Source: Astropecten irregularis (taxonomy: Eukaryota > Echinodermata > Asteroidea > Paxillosida > Astropectinidae). From it: DNA of 64,000 nucleotides. Positions 54,033-63,838 of the stretch are shown here, in pieces (position 1 is the stretch's first letter; each line of letters begins with the position of its first letter). The notes under the pieces are model-generated. The model was not told where the DNA came from. It did no database searches and saw nothing but the letters and a program-made list of their open reading frames with translations. Location: assembly GCA_963971285.1 (NCBI GenBank), contig OZ020260.1, forward strand, positions 10,946,798 to 11,010,797, written 5' to 3'. The position numbers were made by a program, and so were the translations under genes.

Positions 54033-57000
54033 CCAACTGTAACATTTGTCTATTATCTTTCCGGATTGAAATAATTAATTAAAGAGAAAAAAGAAAAAAA
54101 AGAAAAAAAACAAAAAAAACACACACACACAAAAAACGTTAATATTTCACACGGACGACCCGCCGGACAGATGGACGGAAATCGGTGTTACACAGACTCG
54201 CAGCAGCTCACCAAAAATTAGCCAGCTATTCCCACACAATTTGGCGTAACAATAGCGTTCCGCACTAATGACGTCACTAATGCATGCACGCGCACACATA
54301 CCCCCACTCACCACACGTTTGCATGGCCGGTTGCAATGTTTGTCTGAGGTTCAGTGCAATTTTTAGCGCAAGTGCGCAGTGCTATTGCAACAGGTTTTTG
54401 CTGTTTTCTACTGTTTCCAATGATCAATTTCACAGGTTTGTTTTTGATTGAATGACAAATCAAATTATGAGCAGCCCGCAGCTGCTCTATCACCCTTATT
54501 TACCAATGTTGTACATTAGGCCTATTGTACATGCCCTTTAATGATATTTTTTACTGCAGCTGCTATCTGACTGTGCCCTCTACTTATAGCTGACAATTAA
54601 GCTGTGAAGGTAAAACCAGAAATGAAACAGTACAGTAATTTAAATGATGTCCGAGGTAGTAAACAACATTGATTAGGAAACCAGGCATTATACATTATGT
54701 CATATGAACTGTCATCGTGCTGGCACACACTACTGACGTATGTAGTGACATACTCACTGGTCCACTCAGTAAGTATGCTTTCTGAAGTCATACCATAATA
54801 GCGCTCCGCACTAATGCGTCACAAAATCCCCAGATGCCAGACAAACATTGTCTCACACACGACGCGCACACCCACACACGTTTGCATGATTGCAATGTTT
54901 GTCTGAGATCCGATGCTATTTTTAGCGCAAGTGCGGAGTGCTATTGCAAGAGGTGTACTTTCTAGAAATTAACCACACACATATTGCTTTTTTGTTAATT
55001 TAATGGGAGACTTTTGGAGAGTCGGTCTTGAGTCAACAGAGCACGCGTGAACCATGCTTGCGCAATTGTGAGCATGCGCGCGTTGTATTGCGCGTGCGCT
55101 GTTGACTCAAGACCCACTCTCACAAATTGGATTGAAGAGTATTTGTCAATGTCATTCTGTCAACTGCCATTGCTATGCAGATTTCATTCAAAATCTACTT
55201 TATTCTTCATTACAGTTTTTACAAAAAAAAAAAGCTATGTTAGGGCTACCGACCACATTAAAGGTGAACATTTGTGTTGTTCAATCTTTTTTTTTTTAAA
55301 CTAGAAAGAATTTCACGATGGATTTTTTTGTTTAATCCTCGTAGTCTAAAACCTTTGTCTATAAAGTTTGGTTAGCAAGGAAAAAAACCAATACAAGTAA
55401 TAAACTGCTGCAAACTGATCATCAGCCAAAATGACCTGAAATATATCAAATGCTTGGAATTAGGAGGGCCTGACGCGTTTCGATCATAGCAGGATCTTTC
55501 TCAAAGGCTAAAAACCCATTTTTTGAGTGCACAAGTCTCTGGGAATGTCTCCATAGGAACCGATTCTCAGTAACTACATTGGAATGCCACTGTAATCATG
55601 AACATGCTGGGATGCACAGAAATTGTCCGTTATAGGCCCCCTAATGGTCGTTCGTTATACTGACAATGTTCAGCATGACTATACATTGTGCATTAAAATT
55701 GGGAGCCAAGGATGATGTTCGGTATAGCCAAATGGAAGGTATAGGCCTTTCTTTTATTTACAAACACTGGTTGGCATGGCATGGGCGGCCAAATGTTGCA
55801 AATCGTTTCATCTTCTTAACAGAGGCGTGACCAACTACAACATTTTTGTAAACTTTCCATAGCTGTACAAAATACATACCAGCATTGCTTGTGTTGTTTC
55901 CATTACATTCAGCAATATCTTTCAATGTTTATAAATCGTTGTGTTTAAATTGTGGTTATTCTTTATGCCTGGCTGTGACGGCTCGCCATAGTTTCCGCCA
56001 TGCTTGTTGGCAAAAACTTGGGATTTGACGTTGCAAAAGAAAGGTCTACAGCGACGTTCTACAGTATTATGATGAAATCACTAAACCCTTCTTCCAGAAA
56101 CTTGCTTCCTGAAACTAACCTTGTCCAAACTTGCTAGATTTGGCAAAGCCGACGAGCTTCTGTCCCCCCAGTGATGTAAGGGGGACCATGTTGTTCCACG
56201 GCGGAGATTGTACGTGCTGTTTGTTAGCCGCTGCGACAACACTCGGCGTTCCCATGACAACTCCCTTTGGGAGGTTGGCGTCGTACACCCACGGGAAGTT
56301 GTACATCAACTGTTTACCTAAGAGCAGAAAACACAAACATTAGGTAAAGGTCCTGTTTTTTGTGTGCGAAACTCCAGCCTTGATATTATACTGCTCGGAG
56401 GGCTTGACATTTCGATCCTAGCAAAATCTTTCACAATGGCTTAAGCTTTTAGAGCACTTGTATAAATGTTATACACGGCTGGATTCGAACCTACATGTAC
56501 ATCGTCGCCGTTTTTACGATCTGGCAAAATAAGGGCCCTTTTTTAACATGTACACTCATCAAAATTGCGCGTAGCAATGTGGGAGTTTTCAAACGGTAAA
56601 TTTATTGGACTAACATCCAAATTTGGGGGAGAAGTTTGATAAATGGGTTGTCCATGAGATTGTTTTACATATCATGATAAAATTATGATAATTAAATGAA
56701 AAATAAGTTTATCACTTCGTAAAATCATTGTCTTCAAGAACCACGAACAACAGGATTTTACGAACTGACAAACTAAGTTTTTACTTGGATTTGTTAATTA
56801 ATCAAACTGATACCACAGCAGTACTTGATTACCCAGTACTGCATGGGGGTTTACGAAACGGAGGCTTAGGCTCCAGCTCTGACATCCATATGCTGAAAAT
56901 ATTGGTTGTGGTGTTTCTTTGAAGCTGAAGCTCTGTCTTCCTTTTCAAACTAGAGAATCGCAGCCAAAAGCCTCTATTTTGATACCAGTTATTTCAGAAT

Positions 57001-58513
57001 GGATTCACAAAATGGAGCCGGAGCCTGAGACGGAGCCCGAGCTTCCGTTTCGTAAACGCCCTACTGTATGTCTATATTTTTGTATTTAAAACTGCTGACT
57101 TGAGCAAACAATGCAAATTCCACACAAACAAAGAAATGGACAAAGGAAGAGAATGACTTACCTATTGTCTCAAACTGGTTGTAACCGTAGGTAACGCAGA
57201 GAAACGACTGTCCATACGGTATGGCATTACTGGGCCAGTTGTACTGCATTGAGGCATTGCTGGGGAAACGGGGTGTGCTGTGAACCAGCCAAAAACCACT
57301 GGTAGTGTCAAAAGCTAGATCTCCTGAATGAAAAAGATACAGTGCAGTAGAGACCCTCAGCCTTTGGCAACATCTTTTACAAAGAAATTCCAACCCGTAA
57401 GAATACACCGATCCACTAGGCCAAGCCCACCATAGCAACGGCCAAGCAACGACGCACACGCGCACCAAGTGTCACAATCGTCCACACGCAACGAATCGCA
57501 TACACTCAACTACCGAAAACACTTCTCTCCGTTGGACTTTGGTTGTGGAAAAGGCCAAAAATGTACATTTCCTCTCAGCCAGGGCACCGAGAGTCAGCAA
57601 CACTGTATAATGAAAATATCACTGGTGTCGATTTCTTTTCATGATTGGGGGGATGATTGGTGATTTTGTGTCCTATGCGAGGGAGCGAAGCGACCGAGCC
57701 GGGGAGCGAAGCGACCGAGCCGGGGAGGCTGTGGGAGGGGTGATACCCCCCTCCCAAAACCAGGGACTTTTTAATAAAAACAGAGTTGAAAAGTCGCATT
57801 TTAGAGCATTTAAAAAAACATATTCAGAAGAATTAAACATTATGTGTAGTATAAATTCACTGCGAAGACACATAAAACAACAAGGATCATGTAATATTTC
57901 TATACAATAAACTTGAATGACATTCAACCTCAAAATATTGGGGGGGATGATAATACACGCCATCCCCCCCACCTCAAATATTCGGGGGGATATATCCCCC
58001 CCCCATCCCCCCCGGGATCGACACCCATGGAAAATATAAATACCGCTTGACCATGGTTAACAATAAAACTTGGGTTTGTAAAAGAATGGACCCTTCCGGC
58101 CTGTCAATCAAACTGTGTGCATTGACCAATCGGAGGATGCCTTTTAATCAGGTGACCACGAAAGCCTCGGTCAAACTCGGTCACAGCTGTATGTACAGTA
58201 AACACACACGTGGGTGGGGCTTAAGAGCTAAGCCGGAACGGTCCATTGCCTTGTACATATAAGGAAACAAAATTAAATTCAGTGTGTAGTAAAGAATACA
58301 AAATGTAAAACATTTTGTCAGACAAAATGGCGGCAATTGTAGGACCTTAAATAACGCATTGTGATTGGTCAATTTGTCAAGGCCTACTGGATCAGTGTAT
58401 TGTTTTTCTTCTAAAACGTGGTAGAATTCAAAGTTACCTTTTGTGTGGCCGTAATATTCACTTTTCCTTTTGCTGTCTGGTAGTTCATCATTATACATCA
58501 AATAGGCCAATTC
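51658..58513 (-). CDS. DNASE2: Deoxyribonuclease II, 5' exons missing
   Basis: Acid endonuclease of lysosomes that degrades DNA of engulfed or dying cells, with a phospholipase-D-like fold. Five exons: 58438-58513, 57162-57323, 56120-56317, 53062-53297, 51658-51801, total 816 nt (271 residues and stop), all phases joining. Both catalytic HxK motifs are present: YYGHTKGDLAFD (His115 in human) and ETKDHSKWAI (His297). Also conserved: SGFWLVHSTPRFP, YGQSFLCVTY, GKQLMYNFPWVYD, FAKSSKFGQDLYADWLAP, WICIGDINRQ and YRGGGTVCF. The residue after HSKW is Ala where vertebrates have Cys. The signal peptide and the DWFVVYKLP segment are not found up to 64000, so the first exons should lie beyond the right edge; that would put the GPCR inside the intron. 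Confidence 0.94.
52055..52540. mobile_element. TIR element with captured DNase II 3' end
   Basis: Ends AGGCACGTTGACACACAC and, inverted, AGGCACGTTCACACACAC; possible 3-bp target duplication ATT on both sides. Inner arms GCTTATTTGTG / CACAAATAAGC bracket the 174-bp insert at 52132-52305. Confidence 0.85.
52562..52795 (+). repeat. Family T element with long side arm
   Basis: GAGTGATCCCCATGTACTGT, ATGATCCTTGGGATATAGC, CTGCCAAACGAACAAAGATA, then GGCTGGATAGCTCAGTAAGT. Side arm upstream of the tRNA-like unit. Confidence 0.75.
52934..53047. repeat. Small palindromic MITE
   Basis: GGGGCCTGTTTGTTTA and TTAAACAATATGCCC ends, GGATCC repeats inside; touches the DNase II donor at 53061. Confidence 0.5.
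53062..53297 (-). CDS. DNASE2: DNase II exon with second HxK motif
   Basis: LYADWLAPYLNSDLYTETWQ ... SETKDHSKWAITSSPGMQWI ... GDINRQ. Phase 0 donor CAG|GTATTA at 53061. Confidence 0.95.
53340..53830 (+). other. LTR-like or promoter-like block with TGACGTGA repeats
   Basis: GGATGACGTGA-type motifs about 53388, 53434, 53486, 53561, then GATGACGG before TATATAA (53612-53618), GTGACGT at 53644 and AATAAA at 53794. Order and spacing resemble a U3-R-U5 layout, so a fossil solo LTR is possible; a cellular promoter is the alternative. No retroviral protein seen. A 25-A run lies at 54008-54032. Confidence 0.4.
54008..54137. repeat. A-rich low-complexity tract
   Basis: 25 A (54008-54032), then GAAAA and ACAC runs to 54137. 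Confidence 0.95.
54250..54390. repeat. Family F MITE copy 1
   Basis: AATAGCGTTCCGCACTAATG to GCGCAAGTGCGCAGTGCTAT. Contains GTTTGCATGGCCGGTTGCAA. Confidence 0.7.
54796..54949. repeat. Family F MITE copy 2
   Basis: AATAGCGCTCCGCACTAATG to GCGCAAGTGCGGAGTGCTAT. Same orientation as copy 1. Confidence 0.75.
55002..55124. repeat. Palindromic MITE, family E copy 2
   Basis: ATGGGAGACTTTTGGAGAGT; GAGTCAACAGAGCACGCGTG; right arm GCGCTGTTGACTCAAGACCC. Confidence 0.75.
55395..55520 (-). repeat. Family P fragment, most complete
   Basis: Complement order: TTTGAGAAAGATCCTGCTAT, GATCGAAACGCGTCAGGCCC, then TTGGCTGATGATCAGTTTGC, ending CAGTTTATTA. Confidence 0.65.
55570..55740. repeat. Fragment of the ACAGTGGAAC TIR element
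   Basis: TTGGAATGCCACTGTAATCA; TTGGGAGCCAAGGATGATGT. Confidence 0.55.
56120..56317 (-). CDS. DNASE2: DNase II exon: YNFPWVYD to FAKSSKFGQ
   Basis: GKQLMYNFPWVYDANLPKGV ... SPPWNNMVPLTSLGGQK ... FAKSSKFGQ, parallel to GKQLTYTYPWVYN ... EPWNSSITLTS ... FAKFSKFGD in human. Confidence 0.95.
56846..57062 (-). repeat. Family C MITE, intact ends
   Basis: GGGGGTTTACGAAACGGAGG to TCCGTTTCGTAAACGCCC. Confidence 0.88.
57162..57323 (-). CDS. DNASE2: DNase II exon: FWLVHS segment
   Basis: GDLAFDTTSGFWLVHSTPRF then NWPSNAIPYGQSFLCVTYGY. Donor ATAG|GTAAGT. Confidence 0.95.
57626..58025. mobile_element. TIR element with G/C-rich ends
   Basis: GGTGTCGATTTC at the left and GGGATCGACACC at the right; GGGAGCGAAGCGACCGAGCC twice at 57680-57722; paired G and C runs. 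Confidence 0.6.
58438..58513 (-). CDS. DNASE2: DNase II exon with first HxK motif
   Basis: ELAYLMYNDELPDSKRKSEY then YGHTK; matches QLAFLLYNDQPP ... RGHTKG. This is the catalytic histidine exon. Confidence 0.92.
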
Positions 58514-58676
58514 CTGCAGAAAAACAAACATATGATCATAATTGCAAATTTTAAATCCAAAATTGATTTTCTTTGATTTTTTGGTATGATTCATTTTTCA
58601 AAATAAGACTCGTATACTGGGTATTACATAATCAAACTCTTGCTTTGTGCTCATTAAAAGTACTAAACTACAGTAC

Positions 58677-59054
58677 TTAAAGGTAATATCATACTTTGTT
58701 TTTTTTTCAAAGAAATAGGGCCTACAGATTCATGGGCAAAATTATCAAGACAGATACAGCAACAGTCATCTGTGAACATTTCAGTCCCATACGGTGCCCA
58801 CTTTTTGAGAAAACAGTGAAAAACAGCCACAGTATATCTTAAGTCTTTTCTCTTTTATTTTTGATCTTTCAAAAGATCAAAAAGATTTTCGGTCGTTGTT
58901 TTAATAATTTCTGGATAAATACACCATTTCAGGCGGACAAATTTAAACGGTATGTTTCTACCATCACCATCTTCATACCCTGTAAGTTATACGTAAATCT
59001 GTGAACATTTCTGTTTTCGTGTCTTACCAAAGTTTTATACTACTGTACCTTTAA
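58677..59054 (-). repeat. TTAA MITE (family 1)
   Basis: TTAAAGGTAATATCATACTT to CCAAAGTTTTATACTACTG; followed at once by a half copy. Confidence 0.9.
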
Positions 59055-59208
59055 CAAATACTGTGGCTGTTTTTCACTGTTTTCTCAAAAAGTAGGCACC
59101 GTATGGGACTGAATTTTTCACAGATGACTGTTACTGTATCTTCCTTGATATTTTTGCCCATGAATCTGTATTTCTTTGACAAAAACCAAAGTATGATATT
59201 ACCTTTAA
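59051..59208 (+). repeat. TTAA MITE (family 1), right half
   Basis: TTAACAAATACTGTGGCTGT to CAAAGTATGATATTACCTTT. The pair 58677-59208 shares one TTAA. Confidence 0.88.
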
Positions 59209-59954
59209 AGCTCTTTAATAATATGCAGTTCAGTTACCATGTTTACAACACTCAGGTAGCTTTAATAGGCAAATGATGAATAAAGCGCAGAATCAATTTA
59301 TACGGCACTCTCCAATCTCAGCCGATTGGAGAAAATAACGGGTCCTTCATTTTTGCACTAAATCCCTCGAGGTCTAATTAGCCAGTATTTTCATTTCTCA
59401 TATCAGTTCCCCCTTCAAACAAATTATCTGATTCTACACATTCAGACAAAAACAATCTTATTCATCTACTTGTTCCTTTCATAACAACTGGCAACCTGCA
59501 AGTTGCATTGTCATGATGTCCCTTTCCCTTTGAGGCCCCTTTATATTTCCCCCCTTTGCTTTTGGAGACTTCTCCCCTTTGTCTTCAGTCACTCATCTGT
59601 TTTGTGCAGGTACAGTAGGTTATAATGATTAGGATGCTTTAAAACGACATCACTGACGCTACTGATTTCAACTTTGGTCAATTGGACTGTAATGACGTAC
59701 AAAGAGAAACCAATGATGGTAAACAGTCCACAGTATTGAAGACAATACATTTATGATGATGGTTACCGAGGAAAACATACAGTATTCAGCGTTCATTGGT
59801 ACATATGTATTTAAAGGCCAAATACAAGATGAATGAGAGCAGATGATCACAGTGTTTTCACCCCTGAGGAGAAAAGTTGTCTTGTTTGAAAAGTTTGCTG
59901 ATTAAACGATGCTGTTTGCTCTCCAATTCAAGTAGATTGAATTGCTGGTAAAAG

Positions 59955-60932
59955 ATGGCTGACGTAGCCTACTTTCACTATGTCGAGCGACAGGTGCTTG
60001 CCGGGTGCTTGTGTATCTTTGCATTTCTTGGAATTGCGGGGAATGCTTTAGTCATTGCCGCGATCGTGCTGTCGCACAAGCTGAGACGAGTCGCTAACAG
60101 TTTTGTGTTCAATCTGGCCGTGGCGGACTTACTGACCAGCATTTCCATGCCGCTGATGGCAGTGGCCATGCTAAATGAGGAGAAGTGGCCCCTGCCGATG
60201 TTGGTGTGTTCTACTACAGCGTTTGTCTTCCTGATGTGCTTGGGGTGCAGCATCAACAACCTGGCTAGCATCGCTGTCAATCGCTACGTCCTCATCACCA
60301 AGAAGAAAGAGACCTACCAGAGACTCTTCAGCTGTCGGAGGGTGGTGCTTGTGATCGGTACCATGTGGCTGGTTCCTCTCTGCACCATGGCTATCTCAAC
60401 CCTCTCCGGGAATGTACAACTCGGCTTTGAGGCCAAATACTCCTCCTGTACCTGGGTCCTTGCCCATACCTCTCCAATCTTCATCTACATCCTCTTTACC
60501 ATCTTCTGCCCGATCCAGTTCACGATCATCATCACATGCTACCTCAAAGTCTTCATTCAGATCCGTAAGCATTCCCAAGCTGTGAGACCGAAGCAAGAAG
60601 TTGCGACCATCTCTAGCAAGGCCGTGGGTATCAACATTGGCAGACAGAGAGCCGAAGCTTGGTTCATTGAGCGGAGGCGCATATTACCAGGCAACAGACT
60701 GACAATCAAAGTCACCAAGAACCTGTTTGTGGCAGTGTGTGCTTTTGCAGTCTGCATTCTGCCGCACGGGTTTGCTGCTATGCTACCGAACACCGACCAA
60801 GCTCTCCCTATCACTGCAACTATCCTTAGCATGAATAGCTGTCTAAATCCCATTATCTATGCTATCAAACATCCGGACTTTAAAACGGTATTCCACTGCA
60901 TTGTCACCAGAAGATTTGCTGACATCAAGTAA
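59955..60932 (+). CDS. Orphan class A (rhodopsin-like) GPCR, intronless
   Basis: Complete 325-residue seven-helix receptor from one exon; ATG in good context (AAGATGG), TAA at 60930. Landmarks: GN at 29-30 (N1.50), LAVAD 54-58 (D2.50), C85 and C165 (disulfide), NRY 109-111 in place of DRY, W138 (4.50), P186 (5.50), CILP 267-270 in place of CWxP, NPIIY 298-302. No signal peptide; very short N-terminus without a clear glycosylation site; short C-tail. NRY is known from melatonin receptors and the Tre1/Moody/GPR84-related group, and the general look fits these 'melatonin receptor-like / moody-like' invertebrate receptors. The ligand cannot be told. Strand is opposite to DNase II. ATTAAA at 61025 could serve as poly(A) signal. 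Confidence 0.93.
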   Translation: MADVAYFHYVERQVLAGCLCIFAFLGIAGNALVIAAIVLSHKLRRVANSFVFNLAVADLLTSISMPLMAVAMLNEEKWPLPMLVCSTTAFVFLMCLGCSINNLASIAVNRYVLITKKKETYQRLFSCRRVVLVIGTMWLVPLCTMAISTLSGNVQLGFEAKYSSCTWVLAHTSPIFIYILFTIFCPIQFTIIITCYLKVFIQIRKHSQAVRPKQEVATISSKAVGINIGRQRAEAWFIERRRILPGNRLTIKVTKNLFVAVCAFAVCILPHGFAAMLPNTDQALPITATILSMNSCLNPIIYAIKHPDFKTVFHCIVTRRFADIK

Positions 60933-61027
60933 GATGTAAAAGAAACAAAAGACTTCTCTAAAGACTTCTCTAAACACAATGATCATTGTTTCATAGGACA
61001 ATTCAAAGTTTAATAACTAAGATTATT

Positions 61028-61093
61028 AAAAAGTGAACAAAGAAAAAGTGACTGGAGCGGGATTCGAACAGGCGACCTCCTGAACAACGTACA
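61028..61093 (-). repeat. Family T fragment
   Basis: GTGAACAAAGAAAAAGTGAC then GAGCGGGATTCGAACAGGCG. Confidence 0.7.
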
Positions 61094-61116
61094 GAAATTC
61101 TGAGTCCACAAGCAAC

Positions 61117-61517
61117 TTAAAGGTAATATCATATTTTCGTTTTTGTCAAAGAAATGCAGATTCATTGGCACAAACATCAAGGAAGATACAGTTACAGTCA
61201 TCTGTGACATTTTCAGTCCCATAGGCCTATACATGACAGTGCCCACTTTTTTAGAAAACAGTGAAAAACAGCCAAAGTAGGTGGCCCATATTTGAAAATC
61301 TTTTCTCTTTTATTTTTGATCTTTAAAAGATCACAAATAATTTTGGTCATTGGTTTTACTCTTTGCTGGATAAATACAGCATTTCAGGCAGAACAATTTT
61401 AACAGTATGTTTCTACTATCACCATCTTTATACCCTGTAAGTTACAATGTATAGGCAAATCTGTGAAGATTTCTGTTTCGGTATACTACCAAAGTATGAT
61501 AACTAGTACCTTTTTAA
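61117..61517 (-). repeat. TTAA MITE (family 1)
   Basis: TTAAAGGTAATATCATATTT to CCAAAGTATGATAACTAGTA. Confidence 0.88.
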
Positions 61518-61618
61518 AATGGTACAATTTGGCAAAAACGGCTTCAACTTTTTTAATTTAAACCTTAAAAACATGTTCATGATAACTCCCTTATTAAACT
61601 CCTTTTATATTTAAGTCA

Positions 61619-61772
61619 TTGTCGAATTGAACAAAGAGAAATTGACTGGAGCAGGATTCAAACCAGCGACCTCCGCAAACCGTACTGGCGCTCTTACTTA
61701 CTGAGCTATCCAGCCCTACATTGTTGGTATCCCTAATAGTCAATTATCAATTATCTTTGTTCGTTTGGCATA
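61619..61772 (-). repeat. Family T tRNA-like element
   Basis: GAACAAAGAGAAATTGACTG ... TACTGAGCTATCCAGCCC ... AATTATCTTTGTTCGTTTGG. Confidence 0.8.
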
Positions 61773-61988
61773 TTGATTTGTGTGGGCCCATCAGCCAACT
61801 TGTGTGGACCCCTCAATTACTTTTATTTCACCACTTGCTCATAACTTGCCCATCAACTAACCTCTACTGTCGATGTTATTGATCAACCTAAGGATCTGTG
61901 GACACCTCAGAGGACAAGTGTGGACCCCTCTATAAATCATATAAAATTTAATCATCAAATAACCACGAGGGAAAATGACTGAATTTAA

Positions 61989-62187
61989 AGTCATTGAAAA
62001 GTGAACAAAGACAAATTGACTGGAGCGGGCTTCTGACTGCCAAACGAACAAAGATAGTTGACTATTGGGGTCACCACTAACGTAGGGCTGGATGGCTCAG
62101 TTGGAAGAGCGCTTGTACGGTATTCAGGAGGTCGCCGGTTCGAATCCCGCTCCAGTCAATTTTTCTTTGTTCACTTTTCAATGACTC
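61989..62187 (+). repeat. Family T tRNA-like element, clearest copy
   Basis: Box A TGGCTCAGTTGG and box B GGTTCGAATCC are perfect. Acceptor-type stem GGCTGGA / TCCAGTC, D-arm GCTC / GAGC; the anticodon arm is imperfect with no T33. Flanks GAACAAAGATAGTTGACT and AGTCAATTTTTCTTTGTTC are inverted. Confidence 0.85.
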
Positions 62188-62607
62188 ATATAAAATTTGT
62201 TAGAAAATCTTCATTTGCTTGGAACTTGCCTGTCAACTGACTCTAACTGCCATTATAATACACCAACCTAATGCACTGGTTGGAAAGGTTTCAATAAATG
62301 CTCCATTTTATAATAGCTTGGACTGATTTTGCTCCTTCAAGGAAGAAAGTCTGTTAAATTTGTCATCGTATCTAATTTGTATAAATTCCATAAATCTCAA
62401 CTCATTCAATTGCACTTTTATTGTAAAATGATTTACCTGCCGAAATAAAGTACCGGTAATTGGAAGCCTTGTTAAATTTGTTTGTCGGACCCTAGTACAA
62501 GTGTTTGCGACATCCTCAAAGTGAGTTGCACCATGCACATTATAACTTTACGTGCGATAGAACCATCGCACGTGAAAAAAATGTTATTTTTCATAATTTA
62601 AAACATT

Positions 62608-62963
62608 ATTAAGGTAATATCATACTTTGGTTTTTGTCTGTTTGTCAAAGAAGTACAGATTCTGAGATTCATGGGCAAAAATATCAAGGAAGATACAGTA
62701 ACAGTCATCTGTGAAATTCCCAGTCCCATACGATGGCCACTTTTTGAGAAAAAAAATCTCTTGTCTTTTATATTTGATCTTTAAAAGATCCAAAATAATT
62801 TTGGTCATTGGTTTGACTCTTTTCTAGATAAATACAACATTTCAGGCAGAAAAATGTTAATGGTATGTTTCTACCATCACCATCTTTATACCCTGTAAGT
62901 TTTAGGTAAATCTGTGAAAATTTCTGTTTCGGTACGCTACCAAAGTATGATAGTACCTTTAAT
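62608..62963 (-). repeat. TTAA MITE (family 1)
   Basis: TTAAGGTAATATCATACTTT to AAAGTATGATAGTACCTTTA. Confidence 0.9.
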
Positions 62964-63467
62964 TAGAAGAGGTAATTACAAGACAAAAACCAAGTTGTTC
63001 TGGAATATTGTATGAAGTTATAGATGTATTACCCTATCCCAATACAGATAGGCTTCTTATTTTATAATTTTAATGATTTGTATAAACAATTATTGTATCA
63101 TTTAAAATGCTATCTGATAATTTTATAGAACTTATTCATTCCGGCTTAAATACTAAATTACGTTTTCATTTCTTTTAATATTGGAAAGAATTTATTTAAT
63201 GTGTGGGGTCACTATGAACCGAATTTCGTGATTAATAAAGTTAGTTGCTTGTTACCATGTTTGTTCAGTTATAAAATACATTATGTCATTGTGTTTGATT
63301 ACGTAAAGCGTTTATTATTTCATTGTTGATTAGCGTTAATGATGATAATGATTTTGAGGTGACAAGACATAAACCGAGTTGCTATGGTATATTGCATCAT
63401 ATGGTTATTGTCACCGCTCGTTGTATTACCCTGTCCAAATACAGATCAACGCTTTGGGGAACCATTG

Positions 63468-63838
63468 TCATGCCAAAAGGTGTCTGTTGCCAAATAGTGT
63501 CCGCTAATTAGCATATTGGGATTTGATTGGCTATGCTTCGACAAAACGGCAATTAAAATGATGAAATTTGCGAATTTAATGATGGAATTTACCGACAAAC
63601 AATCTAAGCCACCGATTATAGCTACGGCGTTCCATCATGTTTCTGGTGCATCGCGTAACGCGTAACGGCCCGCACTGCGTACCGCGCGGGTACGCGATCG
63701 TTACAATAAGCGCTTGAATGTTTAGGTTAATTTTTTACCTGCATTAGATGGCCGCGTCCTGCATGCGCGGATATATTTATTTGTACACGGGTGCGTCATC
63801 TAGTTTTTATCTATAACGGACACCTTTTGGCATGACAC
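63468..63838. mobile_element. TIR element with CpG-rich core
   Basis: TGTCATGCCAAAAGGTGTC (63468-63486) and its exact complement at 63820-63838. Core 63655-63712 is palindromic and CpG-rich (GTACCGCGCGGGTACGCG). 62965-63467 and 63839-64000 show nothing else I can name. Confidence 0.75.

Noticed and set aside
61989-62187. Functional tRNA gene
   Set aside because: Promoter boxes are good, but the anticodon arm is mismatched and lacks T33, and many diverged copies share the same repeat flanks.
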